Both the position numbers and the translations under genes were made by a program. Shown here piece by piece: positions 13,686-23,868 of a stretch of 64,000 bases of DNA (its first letter is position 1; each line of letters starts with the position of its first letter). Under the pieces are notes generated by a model, which did not search any database, was not told the DNA's origin, and was given only the letters and a program-made list of their open reading frames with translations. Source of the stretch: Vulcanisaeta sp. JCM 16159 (GTDB taxonomy: Archaea > Thermoproteota > Thermoprotei > Thermoproteales > Thermocladiaceae); NCBI RefSeq assembly GCF_001316265.1, contig NZ_BBDN01000011.1, positions 25,621 to 89,620 of the forward strand, given 5' to 3'.

Positions 13686-14771
13686 GTGCTCTTTGACCTG
13701 CACCCGAAGGAGGTTCGGGATGAGCTTTTTGGTAGGGATGAGGAGGTTGAGTATGTTAAGAGACAGGTTAGGGCTGGTAATTGGGTTGTCATTAGTGGTC
13801 AGCGTGGTATTGGTAAGACCAGCCTATTGAAGGTTGTACTTAATGAGTTATCCAGGGATGGATTTAGGGCAATCTACGTCAATGCGAGGGGCATCACAAC
13901 GCTTAGGGATTTGCTTGCGATATTAATTAATGAGATCAATAAATCACGCGTAAGGCTTAGGCTTACCGTCTCGCTGAACTTCATCATTGGCTCGGCGGGT
14001 ATCACCCTAAGTAGGGGTTCCAGGGTATTCAATGGCTTGTTGGAACTCCTGTTATCAATCGATGAGGATACCGTGATTGGGATTGATGAGGTTCAGGAGT
14101 TGAGTAGGGTCAGTGGTCAATTCCTAAAGATACTCGGCAACGTATTCGCGAGTAATCCGAGGGTCTCCTTCGTGTTCACCGGGTCGTACGTGGGCCTCGT
14201 TAAGGCATTACTAAGGCCGAGCCCCGAGTCACCACTGTACGGCAGGCCGCCGGTGGAGGTTAGGCTTAGGTCGTTTAGTGATGAATTGTCCAGGGAATTC
14301 CTAAGGAGGGGATTTAATGAGTTGGGTATTCAATTCCACGCCTTTGACACCGTCATCAATAGGCTTGATGGCGTGATTGGTTGGTTAACACTCTTCGGTA
14401 ATTACCATGGGGTTAGGGGCTTGGGCATAGAGGATTCGCTGAGGGAGACGGTTAATGAGGGCGTTAAGATAATGATCAGCGAGCTTGAGCACTTCCTAGA
14501 GGATAAGGCGAACAAGGCGCTCTACCTGGCCATACTATCGGCATTGAGATTCGTGAATAGGTGGAAGGATATTAAGTTCGCAGTAACGGCAAGGCTCGGT
14601 AGGGAGTTCGGCGATAGAGAGTTTGTAAATGCGCTAAATGCCTTAATTAATTATAACTTCGTTGAGAGGGTCAGGGAGGGCGAGTATAGGCTAATTGACC
14701 CAATGCTTAGGGAGGTCGATTACGATGAATTAATTAGGAAGTACTCACGAACGAGCGAACCGCAGCGCTAG
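13686..14771 (+). CDS. Archaeal AAA-type ATPase (PF01637-like)
   Basis: P-loop ATPase of the archaeal ATPase family, close to STAND/MalT-type switches. Seen: a sensor-like start LFGRDEEVEYVKRQV, Walker A GQRGIGKTS, Walker B VIGIDEVQEL and an FVFTGSYVGLV sensor motif. A C-terminal winged helix (FAVTARLGREFGDREFVNAL ... NYNFVERVREGEYRLIDPM) follows. The GTG at 13686 is chosen because family members begin with an L-F-D-L-H/P-K segment; the open frame extends back to 13575 without family similarity. Its partner or target is unknown. Such genes are often multicopy in Thermoproteales, and a relative is at 34274. Confidence 0.8.
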   Translation: MLFDLHPKEVRDELFGRDEEVEYVKRQVRAGNWVVISGQRGIGKTSLLKVVLNELSRDGFRAIYVNARGITTLRDLLAILINEINKSRVRLRLTVSLNFIIGSAGITLSRGSRVFNGLLELLLSIDEDTVIGIDEVQELSRVSGQFLKILGNVFASNPRVSFVFTGSYVGLVKALLRPSPESPLYGRPPVEVRLRSFSDELSREFLRRGFNELGIQFHAFDTVINRLDGVIGWLTLFGNYHGVRGLGIEDSLRETVNEGVKIMISELEHFLEDKANKALYLAILSALRFVNRWKDIKFAVTARLGREFGDREFVNALNALINYNFVERVREGEYRLIDPMLREVDYDELIRKYSRTSEPQR

Positions 14772-14952
14772 GTAGTGCGTGGATAAGGCCGTATTAGGCG
14801 GTAAGGATTTGTGCGCATTTACCCTTATTAGTAATAATTAACGGCGGGTTTTATGTAACGAATAATCTGAAGCACGGAATCCAATCGCCAAAATTAAGTT
14901 ACCGGCATTACGGCAAATCACTAAGTATTTAAGGGCTAACTCAATTAATAAG

Positions 14953-15455
14953 TTGCGAATACTGAAGCCCCTTGAGAGGCCTTTGCCTAAGCCAACTACT
15001 GAGGATTACATTAATGCCAAGTTGTTTGAGTCACTCGTTGAGGCTGGTTTGGCTTTGTGGTTTCTCAACGAGGGTCTCGTTAGGAATGCGGCTGGTAAGG
15101 CCTTCCAGGCCTGGAGGGCTTTTCTTGCCGCCTTACTGAGACTTGAGTTAAACAAACTATTACAGGTAGCTAGGGATGATGAGGAGAGGAATTGGCTTGC
15201 TAATAGGGCTGTACCGAGGATTCCAACCACGAGGATGGTCAAGCTATCACAGATGCTCGAGGAGGTTGGTCACTACGGAATATCTGCATGGACTGCGGTA
15301 ACCCTAGAACTGCATGATTATCAATACAATGGGCCGGACCAGACATGGCAATGAGCAAGTACAGGGATAGGCAGAAAGCAGCAACAACCGTAATAAAGCT
15401 GATGGGGGAGTTAGTGAACAGAAGAGAACCTAAAGCAGAGGATAAGGCAGAGTGA
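14953..15455 (+). CDS. PaREP1-family protein, one frameshift
   Basis: A helical protein of about 165 residues: LEEGLxRNAAGKAFQAW-type helices, then LSQMLEEVGHYGISAW and LHDYQYNGPD. It resembles the PaREP1/PaREP8 family expanded in Thermoproteales, proteins of unknown role often seen beside nucleotidyltransferase or toxin-like genes. The frame breaks at GACCAGAC (about 15342). One extra C gives DYQYNGPDPDMAMSKYRDRQ and continues to the TGA at 15453. The TTG start at 14953 has GTATTTAAGG (14924-14933) about 25 bp upstream, which supports a leaderless start. Confidence 0.65.
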
Positions 15456-15587
15456 CGTACTTGAGAGTAGCTTAAGGCATTGAGGGAGGGTTTAGTGGGT
15501 GGTTCGTGATTGTGCTTAGCCGTTGGTTTCTGCCTCGTTATTTGGTTATTGGGTAACGCTTTTATAGGTCCTTTTCCCGGCTTTACC

Positions 15588-16442
15588 GTGGTTGAGGTTA
15601 GGAAGTTGACGGTTACCAAGGCGCCTGTTGACCCGCGTGAGTTGGGTGTTGATGCCCTGCCCTACGTTGGTGTTATTGGTGGTAGTGGGCTTTATGAGGC
15701 TGGCTTCTTCAGTGAGTACTTTGAGGTTCAGCTTCACACGCCCTATGGCCTGCCCAGTGATAACGTCGTGATTGGTAGGGTTGGTAATGAGTGGGTTGCC
15801 TTCCTGCCCAGGCATGGCCGTGGGCATAGGTACCCGCCGCATAAGATTCCGTATAGGCCAATGCCTGGGCCCTGTGGGCCCTTGGTGTTAAGGCCGTGAT
15901 TAGTGTCAGTGCCGTGGGTAGTCTTAGGCAGGACTTCGCGCCCGGTGACTTCGTGATTCCTGACCAGTTCTTTGATGCGACGAAGGGTAGGGAGTACACG
16001 TTCTTTGACGGTCCTAGGACCTGCCACATACAGATTGGCCTTGAGCCTTTAACCAAGTCATTAATCAATTGCTCTATGAGGAGGCTAGTAGGTTAATAGG
16101 ACTCACCTCGGTGGTTGTTACGTGTGTATTGAGGGCCCGAGGTTCAGCACAAAGGCTGAGTCCAGGGTTTGGAGGGATGTCTATGGCTGCGACATTATCG
16201 GTATGACGCTCGTGCCCGAGATAAACCTGGTGCGTGAGTTGGGCATGTGCTACTCATTACTCGCCCTGGTGACCGACTACGACATTTGGGTCCCGCACCA
16301 ACCCGTGACTGCGGAGCTTGTGGAGAGGGTCATGAGTGAGAAGCTGGAGCTTGCCCGTAAGGTCCTCCTAAACGTGATACCCAGGATACCCAGGGACGTG
16401 CACGTCAAGTGTGAGGAGGCGTTGAGGAACGCCTGTGTCTAG
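15588..16442 (+). CDS. mtnP: S-methyl-5'-thioadenosine phosphorylase, two frameshifts
   Basis: Phosphorolysis of methylthioadenosine (or a related purine nucleoside) in polyamine/methionine salvage. Seen: [68 protein letters not shown] and [18 protein letters not shown], in family order. Frames break near 15855 (TATAGGCCAATG needs one more G) and near 16125 (TGTGTATTGAGG needs one base), both repaired by insertion. The GTG at 15588 has a TTTATAGG box at 15561-15568, 25 bp upstream. The repaired length of about 285 residues fits the family. Confidence 0.85.
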
Positions 16443-16595
16443 TGTTTGGTGATTGAACCCAGTTACCGCCTTCTGGGGTTGGGTTTTGTAATTCGTAGGG
16501 TTAACCTTGGTTGTTAGCTTGAGTTTGTTGGGCACTTGCGTATTTTGGAGAAACGCATTTATAGTCCCTACCAAGGATACTTACGACTAGCGCCC

Positions 16596-17166
16596 ATGGT
16601 TGTTAGGCAATTCGGTGGTAAGTTCCCCGTCACCTCCCTGGATGAGTTGGAGGCCTTGTTTAGGGCTTCGAGTGTTGAGTTGGGTAGGAGGTTTGGGGCT
16701 AGGAGGGTTGGTGATAAGTACCTACTGCCCATTCAGGCGGTTCCCTGGTTCACCCTGGTTGACCTTGGCCGTGAGTACCCAGTAAACGACTTGGTTGTTA
16801 GAGCGTTGCCATTGAGGGACCCATTGACAAGCCTTGGTTCGACCTGGTCCTCGGGTTCCTGGTCGGTGACTACGTGATTGGGGTCTCACTGGTTGGGCGT
16901 AGGGCCGTGGGCTGTAGGTCACGCCCACTCAACCCACCGCTTGATCTTTGGGACCTGCCCAGGGCCTTGATTTCCCGAGACCCGTGGCCATCACCAGGGA
17001 GGTCAATGGCGGCGTCATCGATGTGTCGGCCCCAATGGACTGCTTGGTGGGTTTTGGCCTTAGTACTGCCCAGACTACTCGTTATCTCCTTGTGTATGGG
17101 GCGTTGGTGAGTGTTGGCGGTAGGGTTTTCATTAATCTTGGGGGTTCCTCCCTGCTTGTTTCGTGA
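16596..17166 (+). CDS. Conserved crenarchaeal-type hypothetical protein, frameshifted
   Basis: About 190 residues after repair, without a motif I can name. The N-terminal part (QFGGKFPVTSLDELEALF, VGDKYLLPIQAVPWFTLVDL) changes frame near 16830 to PWFDLVLGFLVGDYVIGVSL and again near 16970 to PVAITREVNGGVIDVSAPMD. It ends with an alternating beta pattern (YLLVYGALVSVGGRVFINLG). The protein-like continuity across frames argues that it is real. A TTTATAG box (16557-16563) precedes the ATG. It lies upstream of aIF1 with its own promoter between them. Confidence 0.45.
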
Positions 17167-17189
17167 TGCTGCATCCTTTCCTGGACGCA

Positions 17190-17206
17190 AAAGATATAAA
17201 TACATG
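17190..17206 (+). promoter_or_regulatory. Promoter of the aIF1 gene
   Basis: AAAAGATATAAATAC holds a TATA box whose centre is about 26 bp before the ATG at 17228. This fits the leaderless arrangement seen for many genes in this window. Confidence 0.55.
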
Positions 17207-17227
17207 TGTTGCTTACTTACTCGGTCC

Positions 17228-17581
17228 ATGAGTGGGGAGGGTCAGGGAGACATAGTTGATGAGTTGCTTTCGTCAGTGCTTGGTGGTGAGAGTACGGCTG
17301 AGTCGGAGATTGCCAAGGAGCAGGCCCTGGTTAGGGTTAGGGTTGAGAGGAGGAAGAGGCATTTGGTTACTGTTATTGAGTTTGATAGTTCTGATGTTAA
17401 GGCCATAGACATAAATGGCATTGCCAAGGAGCTTAAGCGTAGGCTTGCGGCTGGTGGTACTGTTAAGGATAACGTCATTGAGGTTCAGGGTGACCAGAGA
17501 CAGAGGGTTAAGAAGTTGCTTGTGGAGTTGGGGTTTAGGGAGGAGAACATACTGATTGATGAGACCATTGTGGAGACCTAG
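17228..17581 (+). CDS. Translation initiation factor aIF1 (SUI1 family)
   Basis: Small factor that helps select the start codon on the 30S subunit. The C-terminal 85 residues carry the SUI1 fold: VRVERRKRHLVTVIEFDSSD, INGIAKELKRRLAAGGTVKD and EVQGDQRQRVKKLLVELGF. The acidic N-terminal extension is typical of archaeal forms. The gene is intact at 117 codons. The next gene starts three bases downstream and is probably cotranscribed. Confidence 0.85.
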   Translation: MSGEGQGDIVDELLSSVLGGESTAESEIAKEQALVRVRVERRKRHLVTVIEFDSSDVKAIDINGIAKELKRRLAAGGTVKDNVIEVQGDQRQRVKKLLVELGFREENILIDETIVET

Positions 17582-17583
17582 GG

Positions 17584-17994
17584 ATGATTGGGAGGGATGA
17601 GGCATTAATTAAGTACCTGAAGGATGAGTTGCCCGGTAGGGTTAGTGAATCGCTTGGGGGTGATGGTGCGTCAATAATAAATGGCCTCTCAAAACTATGC
17701 ATTGAGGTCCTTAATAGGTCCTGTGGTGCCCTGGGCGTTGATTGCGGTGGTGATGAGTTGGTGAATGCCTGGAGGGTTATGGAGAGGGTTGTGGAGTTGA
17801 GTGGTGAGTTTGTCCTGGCTAGGTACATGGCCATTGTCGCCTCCTCGGGCTTCATAGCCTCCGTGGCCGGCCCAGTGATTGCGGAGATGCTTGGTAGGGA
17901 CCTGCTTACGTGTGTTGAGAAGGTTAGGGTTATGATACTTAGGATGGTTGAGGAGGGTAGGCCGTGGAGGGAGGTTTATGGGTTGGGTGATTAG
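17584..17994 (+). CDS. Hypothetical helical protein cotranscribed with aIF1
   Basis: 136 residues, intact, mostly helical (EALIKYLKDELPGRVSESLG; VMERVVELSGEFVLARYM) with a hydrophobic stretch AIVASSGFIASVAGPVIAEM. It begins directly after the aIF1 stop codon. I see no known motif. A run of eight T bases follows the stop codon. Confidence 0.6.
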   Translation: MIGRDEALIKYLKDELPGRVSESLGGDGASIINGLSKLCIEVLNRSCGALGVDCGGDELVNAWRVMERVVELSGEFVLARYMAIVASSGFIASVAGPVIAEMLGRDLLTCVEKVRVMILRMVEEGRPWREVYGLGD

Positions 17995-18003
17995 TTTTTT
18001 TTA
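17995..18003 (+). terminator. T-rich terminator after the aIF1 operon
   Basis: TTTTTTTT directly follows the stop codon of the preceding gene. Archaeal RNA polymerase terminates at T-runs. The same AT-rich stretch (to 18020) probably also contains the promoter of rpo7. Confidence 0.35.
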
Positions 18004-18028
18004 AAGGGTTTCTTAAAACGGAGCCTGC

Positions 18029-18621
18029 ATGTTTAGGGTTTTGACACTCGAGGACTACATCAGGATCCCACCCAGTAGGTTTGGGGAACCTCTGGAGAGG
18101 GTTGCCTTTGAGGTTTTGTGGGGTGAGTACGTGGGTAGGGTTGAGAGGGATGTGGGTGTCTACGTGGCCATATTCGACGTTGAGGTCAGTAGGAGGGGTG
18201 TGGTAATATTCGGTGATGGGGCCACCTACAACAGGGTTCGCTTTAAGGCCCTGGTTTACACGCCGTTGATTAATGAGGTTGTTGAGGGTGAGGTGGTTAG
18301 GACTGAGGACTTTGGGGCCTTCGTGAGGGTTGGGCCATAGACGCCTTGATACATAGGACTCAGATGATGGAGGATAACGTGGTTCTCTATGACAAGCAGA
18401 GTGGGGCCTTCGTTGGCGAGCGTAGTAGGCGTAGGCTTGGTAGGGGTGACGTTGTTAGGGCTAGGGTTGTGGGGGTTAGCTACGTGACGGCTGGTAACAG
18501 GGACGTGGTTAGGGTTAGCCTAACCCTTAGGCAGCCAATGCTTGGTAAGCTTGAGTGGATTGAGGAGGAGCTCAGTGGTGGTAAAAAGACCGCACAGGCC
18601 AAGGCTCAGCAGAAGCAGTAG
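18029..18621 (+). CDS. rpo7: RNA polymerase subunit Rpo7 (RpoE'), one frameshift
   Basis: Stalk subunit of archaeal RNA polymerase that binds nascent RNA with Rpo4. The N-terminal domain (MFRVLTLEDYIRIPPSRFGE ... VLWGEYVGRVERDVGVYVAI) is followed by an S1 domain (VVEGEVVRTEDFGAFVRVGP ... GRGDVVRARVVGVSYV). A premature TAG at about 18338 splits it. One base added in GGGCCATAG gives GPIDALIHRTQMMEDN and one product of about 197 residues, the normal length. Since this subunit is essential, the break is very probably a sequence error. Confidence 0.88.
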
Positions 18622-18633
18622 TCCCCCTCTTTC

Positions 18634-20176
18634 TCACCGTCTGGCCAGCCCGATTAGGATGAGGGAAAGTGTCATTGTTTCCACCGTGCCCGTGATTAAT
18701 AGGGTGATTGTTGAGTAGGCCGTGTTCGTTGTAATTACCTGGACCGTGATAAAGGCTATCATTGGTATTGAGGCCGTCACTATTATTAGTACGGTATTGA
18801 CCAAGTTCAGCAATGCCAGGGCTTGGGAACCCCTTAGGTAGTCCCTGACCTCTAGTTGGAATATTACGGCGGACATCACGGTTGAGGCAAGTGGAGATAT
18901 GGAGAGGGCTAGGATTGGCGGTATGGCTGATTGGTGGTGTAGGGCGGTGAGTATTGCCACTATGGGTACTGCGAGTGCGTAGTACGTCGTTAGTACCATG
19001 GGTATTTTTGCGAGCATCCTCCTAATCGGTGTTATTGGTATTGTGAGAATTATTGGCAGTGCGGAGTATTCCGCGTTGTACATCATGACGGGCAGGAATG
19101 AGGATATGAAGGCCAGTGGAGCTGCGTAGGCCATGACACCGATCATCAACCCGAATTGGCTTAGGTCATTCATTGAGGTGGCCAAGGATGCGTATAGGAA
19201 CACGGCCATGAGCAGGCCACCAATGACCATACCCAGGGATCCCCTGGCACTCAATATCATCTTCATGTAGTACCTAACCAAGCCCGTGAATGAACCCCTG
19301 AATCTGAACCCCATGAATGACCTCCCAATATTTATCACGGACTCTGGGCCGCCTGGTATCTTCGGTCTCAGCAGCCTGGGTCCCGCATTTATCACTAGGC
19401 ACACATCGGTTATGAGGAGTATTACCGTGGTTGCCATGGAGTTCATGACGGCCATTGGGTATTTCATGATTAATGGGTCGTTTACCAGCGGTATGTATTG
19501 GGCAATTCCAGGCTTATGATGCCGGGATCCTCACTGAGCATCAGTAGTGCCATTGCTATTGCCCAGGGTATTGAATTCATTATGATAACGAGCGACCTAG
19601 TCAAGAATGCGTTTGCCAATCCCCTCCTCCTGACCACGGTGTCGAGAGCCACTATACCCATCAACGGCCCCATCAAACCCAGAAGAAGTGCCTGCGCCGT
19701 GACTAACACCAACACTGGCGTGTGTGCTATTACTGATATTATTATTGCCATCATGATTGACGCAAATAATGGCGCATCCACGGCCCTAATTATGGCCACC
19801 GTTGCGGCGAGCCTTATGGAGCCCTCATCGAGGCCCAACACCCTGAGTAGGTCGCCAATCACCGGGTAGCCCATTACGGAGGTAACTATTGGAGTTAGTA
19901 GCATGTAGATCATTAATATTATGAAGTACATGGCCAGGTATTCATAGGGTGGTGTCTGGTACATGCTAACTGCGCCATTCCAGTGCGTGATTAGGTCTAT
20001 GATGAGCGGCGCTGCTAGGTATGTTGTGGTCATTATCGAGCCACGGCCTTAATTACCCCATAGCCATTAACAATCCTATCAATCCTGACGGGCCTAGCCC
20101 CAGTCCTCCTGGACTGGGTTATTGCCTGGACAATCAATTCCCTATAGACCAGGCCACCAAGCCACCAGGCATTCAT
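18634..20176 (-). CDS. ABC-2 type transporter permease, two frameshifts
   Basis: A multi-pass membrane protein of about 514 residues. It starts at MNAWWLGGLVYRELIVQ one base after the ATPase gene and moves frame near 20040 (to MTTTYLAAPLIIDLI) and near 19480 (to MKYPMAVMNSMATTVILLI). At least ten hydrophobic segments are visible, with the paired six-helix halves expected of an exporter. Together with the adjacent ATPase it forms an ABC exporter. No substrate can be inferred. Confidence 0.7.
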
Positions 20177-20177
20177 G

Positions 20178-20914
20178 TTATAAACCCTCCAGCAATCCCT
20201 TGATTTCATCCTCAGCCTTAATGGCCCTTAGGAAGGCGTCCTCGAGATACCCGCGTTGGCTGCGTTAATAATTTCCGTGGGCGTTCCCTCTATTACGAGT
20301 TTGCCCATGTTTATGATGCCGATCCTCATGCAAACCCTCTCTGCAACTTCCATTATGTGCGTTGTGAAGAGTATCGAACCACCGGACTCAAGGTGCCTCT
20401 GCATCAACTCCTTAATAACCCTCACGGACTTGGCGTCCAGATAATTAAAGGGTTCATCCATGAGCAGAAGTCTCGGCCTATGCATTAGGGCTGCCGCAAT
20501 AACCACCTTCTGCCTATTGCCCGCGGACAGCGTCATTATTGGCCTGTCAATGAACTCCTCAAGCCCAGGGCCCTAACCAAGGCCTCCACGTACCTGGAGT
20601 CCTTAACACCCCTAACCGAGCCAACGAACTCCAGGAAGTCCCTTGGGCTCAAGGTTTCCAGGACCAGTGGGGTCTCCAGGACCGCACCCACGTGGTTCAT
20701 GACCTCGGGTCTTGGTGGTCCCATGCCCAGTATGTCTATGACCCCCTCATACCTCACGAGCCTAGCACGGCCTTAATCGTCGTCGTCTTCCCAGCCCCAT
20801 TCGGCCCAGGAGGCAGTAGGTCTCACCCTGCCTTACGCAGGTGCTTAGGCCGTCAACGGCGACCTTGCTCCCGTACTTAACGGTTAATTTTTCAATTCTC
20901 AATGCACAATCCAT
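20178..20914 (-). CDS. ABC transporter ATPase, three frameshifts
   Basis: Drives the neighbouring permease. Walker A appears when one C is restored near 20815 (LLGPNGAGKTTTIKAVLG). The next frame gives GVIDILGMGPPRPEVMNHVG and LSPRDFLEFVGSVRG. The last holds the signature LSAGNRQKVVIAAALM (an LSGGQ variant), Walker B LLLMDEPFNYLD and the H-loop LFTTHIMEVAER. The true C-terminus (RGYLEDAFLRAIKAEDEIKG) is again one base out of frame. The gene ends one base before the permease ATG. Confidence 0.75.
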
Positions 20915-21016
20915 TCAATTAAACGCCAACACACCCACTTTTATTACTTTATTGGGTTATCACCCCGGTTTTACCAGTGACTATGTTTAAATCAGTGATT
21001 TTTCGCCCAGTTTAGA

Positions 21017-22195
21017 ATGCACAGGAGTGTTTACCTGGTTTTATTTGTTAAGGGGTTGAGGACCTTCGTCTTCGGCATGGTCAGTGTGTTGACGCCGATT
21101 TACCTGGCAATGTTAGGCTTCTCACCAACCTATGTTGGTGCGTCCATATTCCTCATAGTCCTCGGTAATGCCTCCTCAAACATACTACTTACGTGGTTCG
21201 GCGACGTGATTGGTAGGAGGAGGTTATTAATCATCTTTAGTCTCCTCACGTTCGCCTCCGGCATCCTCCTATCCTCATCCTCACTATACCCATACTAGCC
21301 TGGCGCTGTTCATGGATAACATAAGTACGACGGGGACTGAGGCCGGTCCCTTCCAATCCATCGAGGTTGGTGTACTGCCCAGGTTCACGGGCAATAGGTT
21401 GGGTAGGGTCTTGGGTATTTACAACCTAATCGGTTACTCAGCCTCATCACTGGGCGCCCTCGCATCATCAATACCGGCCTACCTGGGGGATAAACTGGTG
21501 CTTGTTAGGTCGATGTACCTCATATACGCAGTGGCTGGCTTGGTCATGGTCATCACCTACAGCGCAATGAGTAATATCGAGGCTGGGGGAAGGAGGCTTG
21601 GCTTGAGGGGGTTGGGTAGGACCGCCGTTGTTGACATTAGGAATTTATCAATACTGTTCTCGGTGGATTCCTTCGGTGGTGGTCTAGTAACGCAATCCCT
21701 AATGTCCTACTGGTTCTATATTCGCTAGGGGTATCCCTGAGGGAGTTGGGTATTGTGTTCATGATTGTTAATGCGATTACGGCGACCTCGCTGGTTATTG
21801 CCCCGTTGATTGCCGAGAGGATTGGTAATTTGAGGACCATGGTATACACGCACTTATTATCAAACGTATTCCTGATCCTAGTGCCACTCGCGGGCTCCCT
21901 CATGGATAGCCTCGCATTCCTCCTACTTAGGCAGAGTGTTTCGCAGATGGATGTGCCGACTAGGCAGGCATTCATGGCGCAGATATTCAGTGATGAGGAG
22001 AGGGTCCCCGCGAATGCGATAACGAATACGGCGAGGAGTGTTGGTTCCCTACCTGGCCCATTAATAGTTGGTGATTTAATAACCCAGAGGCTCTACTCCC
22101 TGCCATTCATAGTCAGTGGGTCCCTGAAGATGATGTATGACTTGACGATATACCTCATGTACAGGAATAGGGTTAGAGGTGATGGGGCTAATTAA
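21017..22195 (+). CDS. MFS transporter, two frameshifts
   Basis: About 390 residues with 12 predicted helices. The loop 2-3 motif GDVIGRRRLLIIF identifies the major facilitator superfamily. Frames break near 21295 and near 21725. GTTTAAATC (20986-20994) lies 25 bp before the ATG, so it is probably leaderless. It is divergent from the ABC operon. The substrate is unknown. Confidence 0.7.
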
Positions 22196-22258
22196 GTACC
22201 AATTATGAGTAAGGGGACAAAAGCCCTAATCAATGACAACAATGACTTATGCATAATT

Positions 22259-22280
22259 ATTACGCCCTACGTGCGTAATT
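22259..22280. repeat. Inverted repeat downstream of the MFS gene
   Basis: ATTACGC and GCGTAAT flank CCTACGT. It lies between the convergent MFS and NifX-like genes, where it might act in termination. No function is shown. Confidence 0.3.
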
Positions 22281-22324
22281 ACTACGAGGAGGTCCCAGGC
22301 AGTATTAATGCAATAATTAGTTAT

Positions 22325-22712
22325 TTACTCCTCGTTTTCCAGCACGTATTCCTCCACAGTGCCGGTGTGGAGCGACACTATGGCGTCGGCAATTGTCACC
22401 ACTGTTTCAGGGATCCTCATTACCCTAATCCCATGAGTTATGAAGTCATAGACAGCCTGGGCCCAATCCTCATTACCATAATTGCATCGGGTCCTAACCC
22501 TATTATCCTCTCATGAATACCCCTGCGTACCGCAGAGGCTTGTTCATCCTCTCCTCTCTCCTCATGTGGTCCCTCGCCCTCTATGAATGATATATTTAGT
22601 ATTTTACCGTCCTCATCAATGTCCACAAGGCTAGGTATGGGGCCCTGCCGAAGTGTGGTGATATCCTTGATTGTTCACCATTCTCATCAAGCACGGGTAT
22701 TAATACCCTCAC
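22325..22712 (-). CDS. NifX/NifB-C-terminal-like cofactor-binding protein, two frameshifts
   Basis: A dinitrogenase iron-molybdenum cofactor family protein (PF02579-like) of about 129 residues: VRVLIPVLDENGEQSRISPH, HFGRAPYLALVDID, then GLGPDAIMVMRIGP and AVYDFITHGIRVM. Shifts near 22632 and 22452 are both fixed by one added base. The GTG at 22712 is chosen because TTATAAGCC is 25 bp upstream and the family starts with this strand. Relatives bind iron or Fe-Mo/Fe-S clusters. No nitrogenase genes are nearby, so the role is unclear. Confidence 0.65.
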
Positions 22713-22865
22713 AATGACCCGCACCCCCTTGTGGCTTATAAGTATTGCTTCACGTGTATTGGGGTTTAATCTTTCTATTTTTCTAAAAATTCTAATGTTA
22801 CATTATTTTTAGAAATTAAGAAAGTTTTAAAAACTAGTGAATTAGTAGTATAGTCGGTGAGTGAT

Positions 22866-23218
22866 ATGGGTGAAAACCAGACTAAACCCGCACAGGCAAC
22901 GGTGGGTAGGTTAAGTACATGGGGCTTTTGGCTTGCGATAATTGGTGCGTTGCTAATACTCATTGATGGTGCCTGGTGCTCGGCATGAGCACGTTCTATG
23001 GTCCGCATTATGGCGGTGTCTCCGTGGTTGGTTGGACTGAGATAGCCCTTAGTATCATCATGTTCATACTACTACCCTTCTATAAGAGGTGGCCTGCTGC
23101 CATTGGCTGGACTGTTTTTGTGCTCGCAATAATAACCATGCCATTTGATGGTGGGTTCTGGGAGGTTGGTGCCATACTTGCCTTGATCGGAGGAATCCTC
23201 GTGGCACTTAAGAAGTGA
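22866..23218 (+). CDS. Small four-helix membrane protein, one frameshift
   Basis: About 117 residues: GFWLAIIGALLILIDG, EIALSIIMFILLPFY, AIGWTVFVLAIITMPFDGGF and GAILALIGGILVALKK are four membrane helices. The frame breaks near 22972, where one base restores LVLGMSTFYGP. I do not recognise the family. GGTGA upstream may be a ribosome binding site. It precedes a small DNA-binding regulator gene. Confidence 0.5.
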
Positions 23219-23299
23219 GACTAGAGGATGCTGTGTGTAACTTTTAAAAATTCAAAATTTTTTTCTTAATTTCTCCTATTAGGGTTTTGGGTGGTTACC

Positions 23300-23769
23300 A
23301 TGGCCCTTGGTGATACCTTGGATGATTCCCTGGAGTTAATGGGTAGGATACTTAGGCGTTGGGGTTTTAGTGAGAAGGACATAGCGATATACACGGCGCT
23401 TCTCCTCAGCCTGGACCCATGACTATGAAGGATATTTCCGAGAAGACAGGCTTCAGCCTGTCGACTGTGTCCCAATCACTTAATAACCTGGTTCGGTATT
23501 ACATGGTTAAGCCCGAGAAGAGGGGTAGGGTTAGGGTTTTCACTGCGGTGCCCATGTTCTATGAACTCTTCCTAAACCAGCCAGTGGAGATGCTTGATAA
23601 GGAGGTTATACCGCTTAAGCAGAGGTTGCTTGAGCTTAGGGGTAAAATGCCTGAGTTGAGGGATAGGATTGACTTAATACTGAGTAACCTGAGCAACATG
23701 GAGTGCGTGTTGAATGAAATAATAAGGATAAAGAACAACAACATCTGCGTGAATAATAGGAAGGCATAA
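23300..23769 (+). CDS. GbsR/MarR-like transcriptional regulator, one frameshift
   Basis: Winged-helix regulator of about 157 residues: ELMGRILRRWGFSEKDIAIY, then MTMKDISEKTGFSLSTVSQS (recognition helix) and MVKPEKRGRVRVFTAV (wing). A helical dimerisation tail follows (LKQRLLELRGKMPELRDRI). The frame breaks near 23415, where one base restores LLSxGPMTMKD. It may control the adjacent membrane protein gene, but this is inference from position. Confidence 0.65.
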
Positions 23770-23849
23770 GTAATTATTCACAACCTACTAATTACGTGCT
23801 TCTGCAGGGACTTACACATTCCCTGTGGAATAATCCCTAAGTAATTATA

Positions 23850-23865
23850 TTGACTGACTGGTCAA
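23850..23865. promoter_or_regulatory. TetR-type operator upstream of the ferredoxin gene
   Basis: TTGACTGACTGGTCAA contains two nested perfect palindromes, TTGAC/GTCAA and TGAC/GTCA. It directly follows the AT box TAATTATATTG (23841-23851) and ends four bases before the ATG, so a bound protein would cover the transcription start. It shares the core TGACTGGTCA with the site at 25761. Confidence 0.6.
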
Positions 23866-23868
23866 TCG

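Noticed and set aside
19286..19869. Plus-strand ORFs opposite the ABC permease
   Set aside because: Antisense shadows of a hydrophobic coding strand, with no promoter or family match.
22205..22516. 103-codon ORF on the plus strand
   Set aside because: Its second half is antisense to the NifX-like gene and it has no recognisable motif; only the inverted repeat at 22259-22280 was kept.
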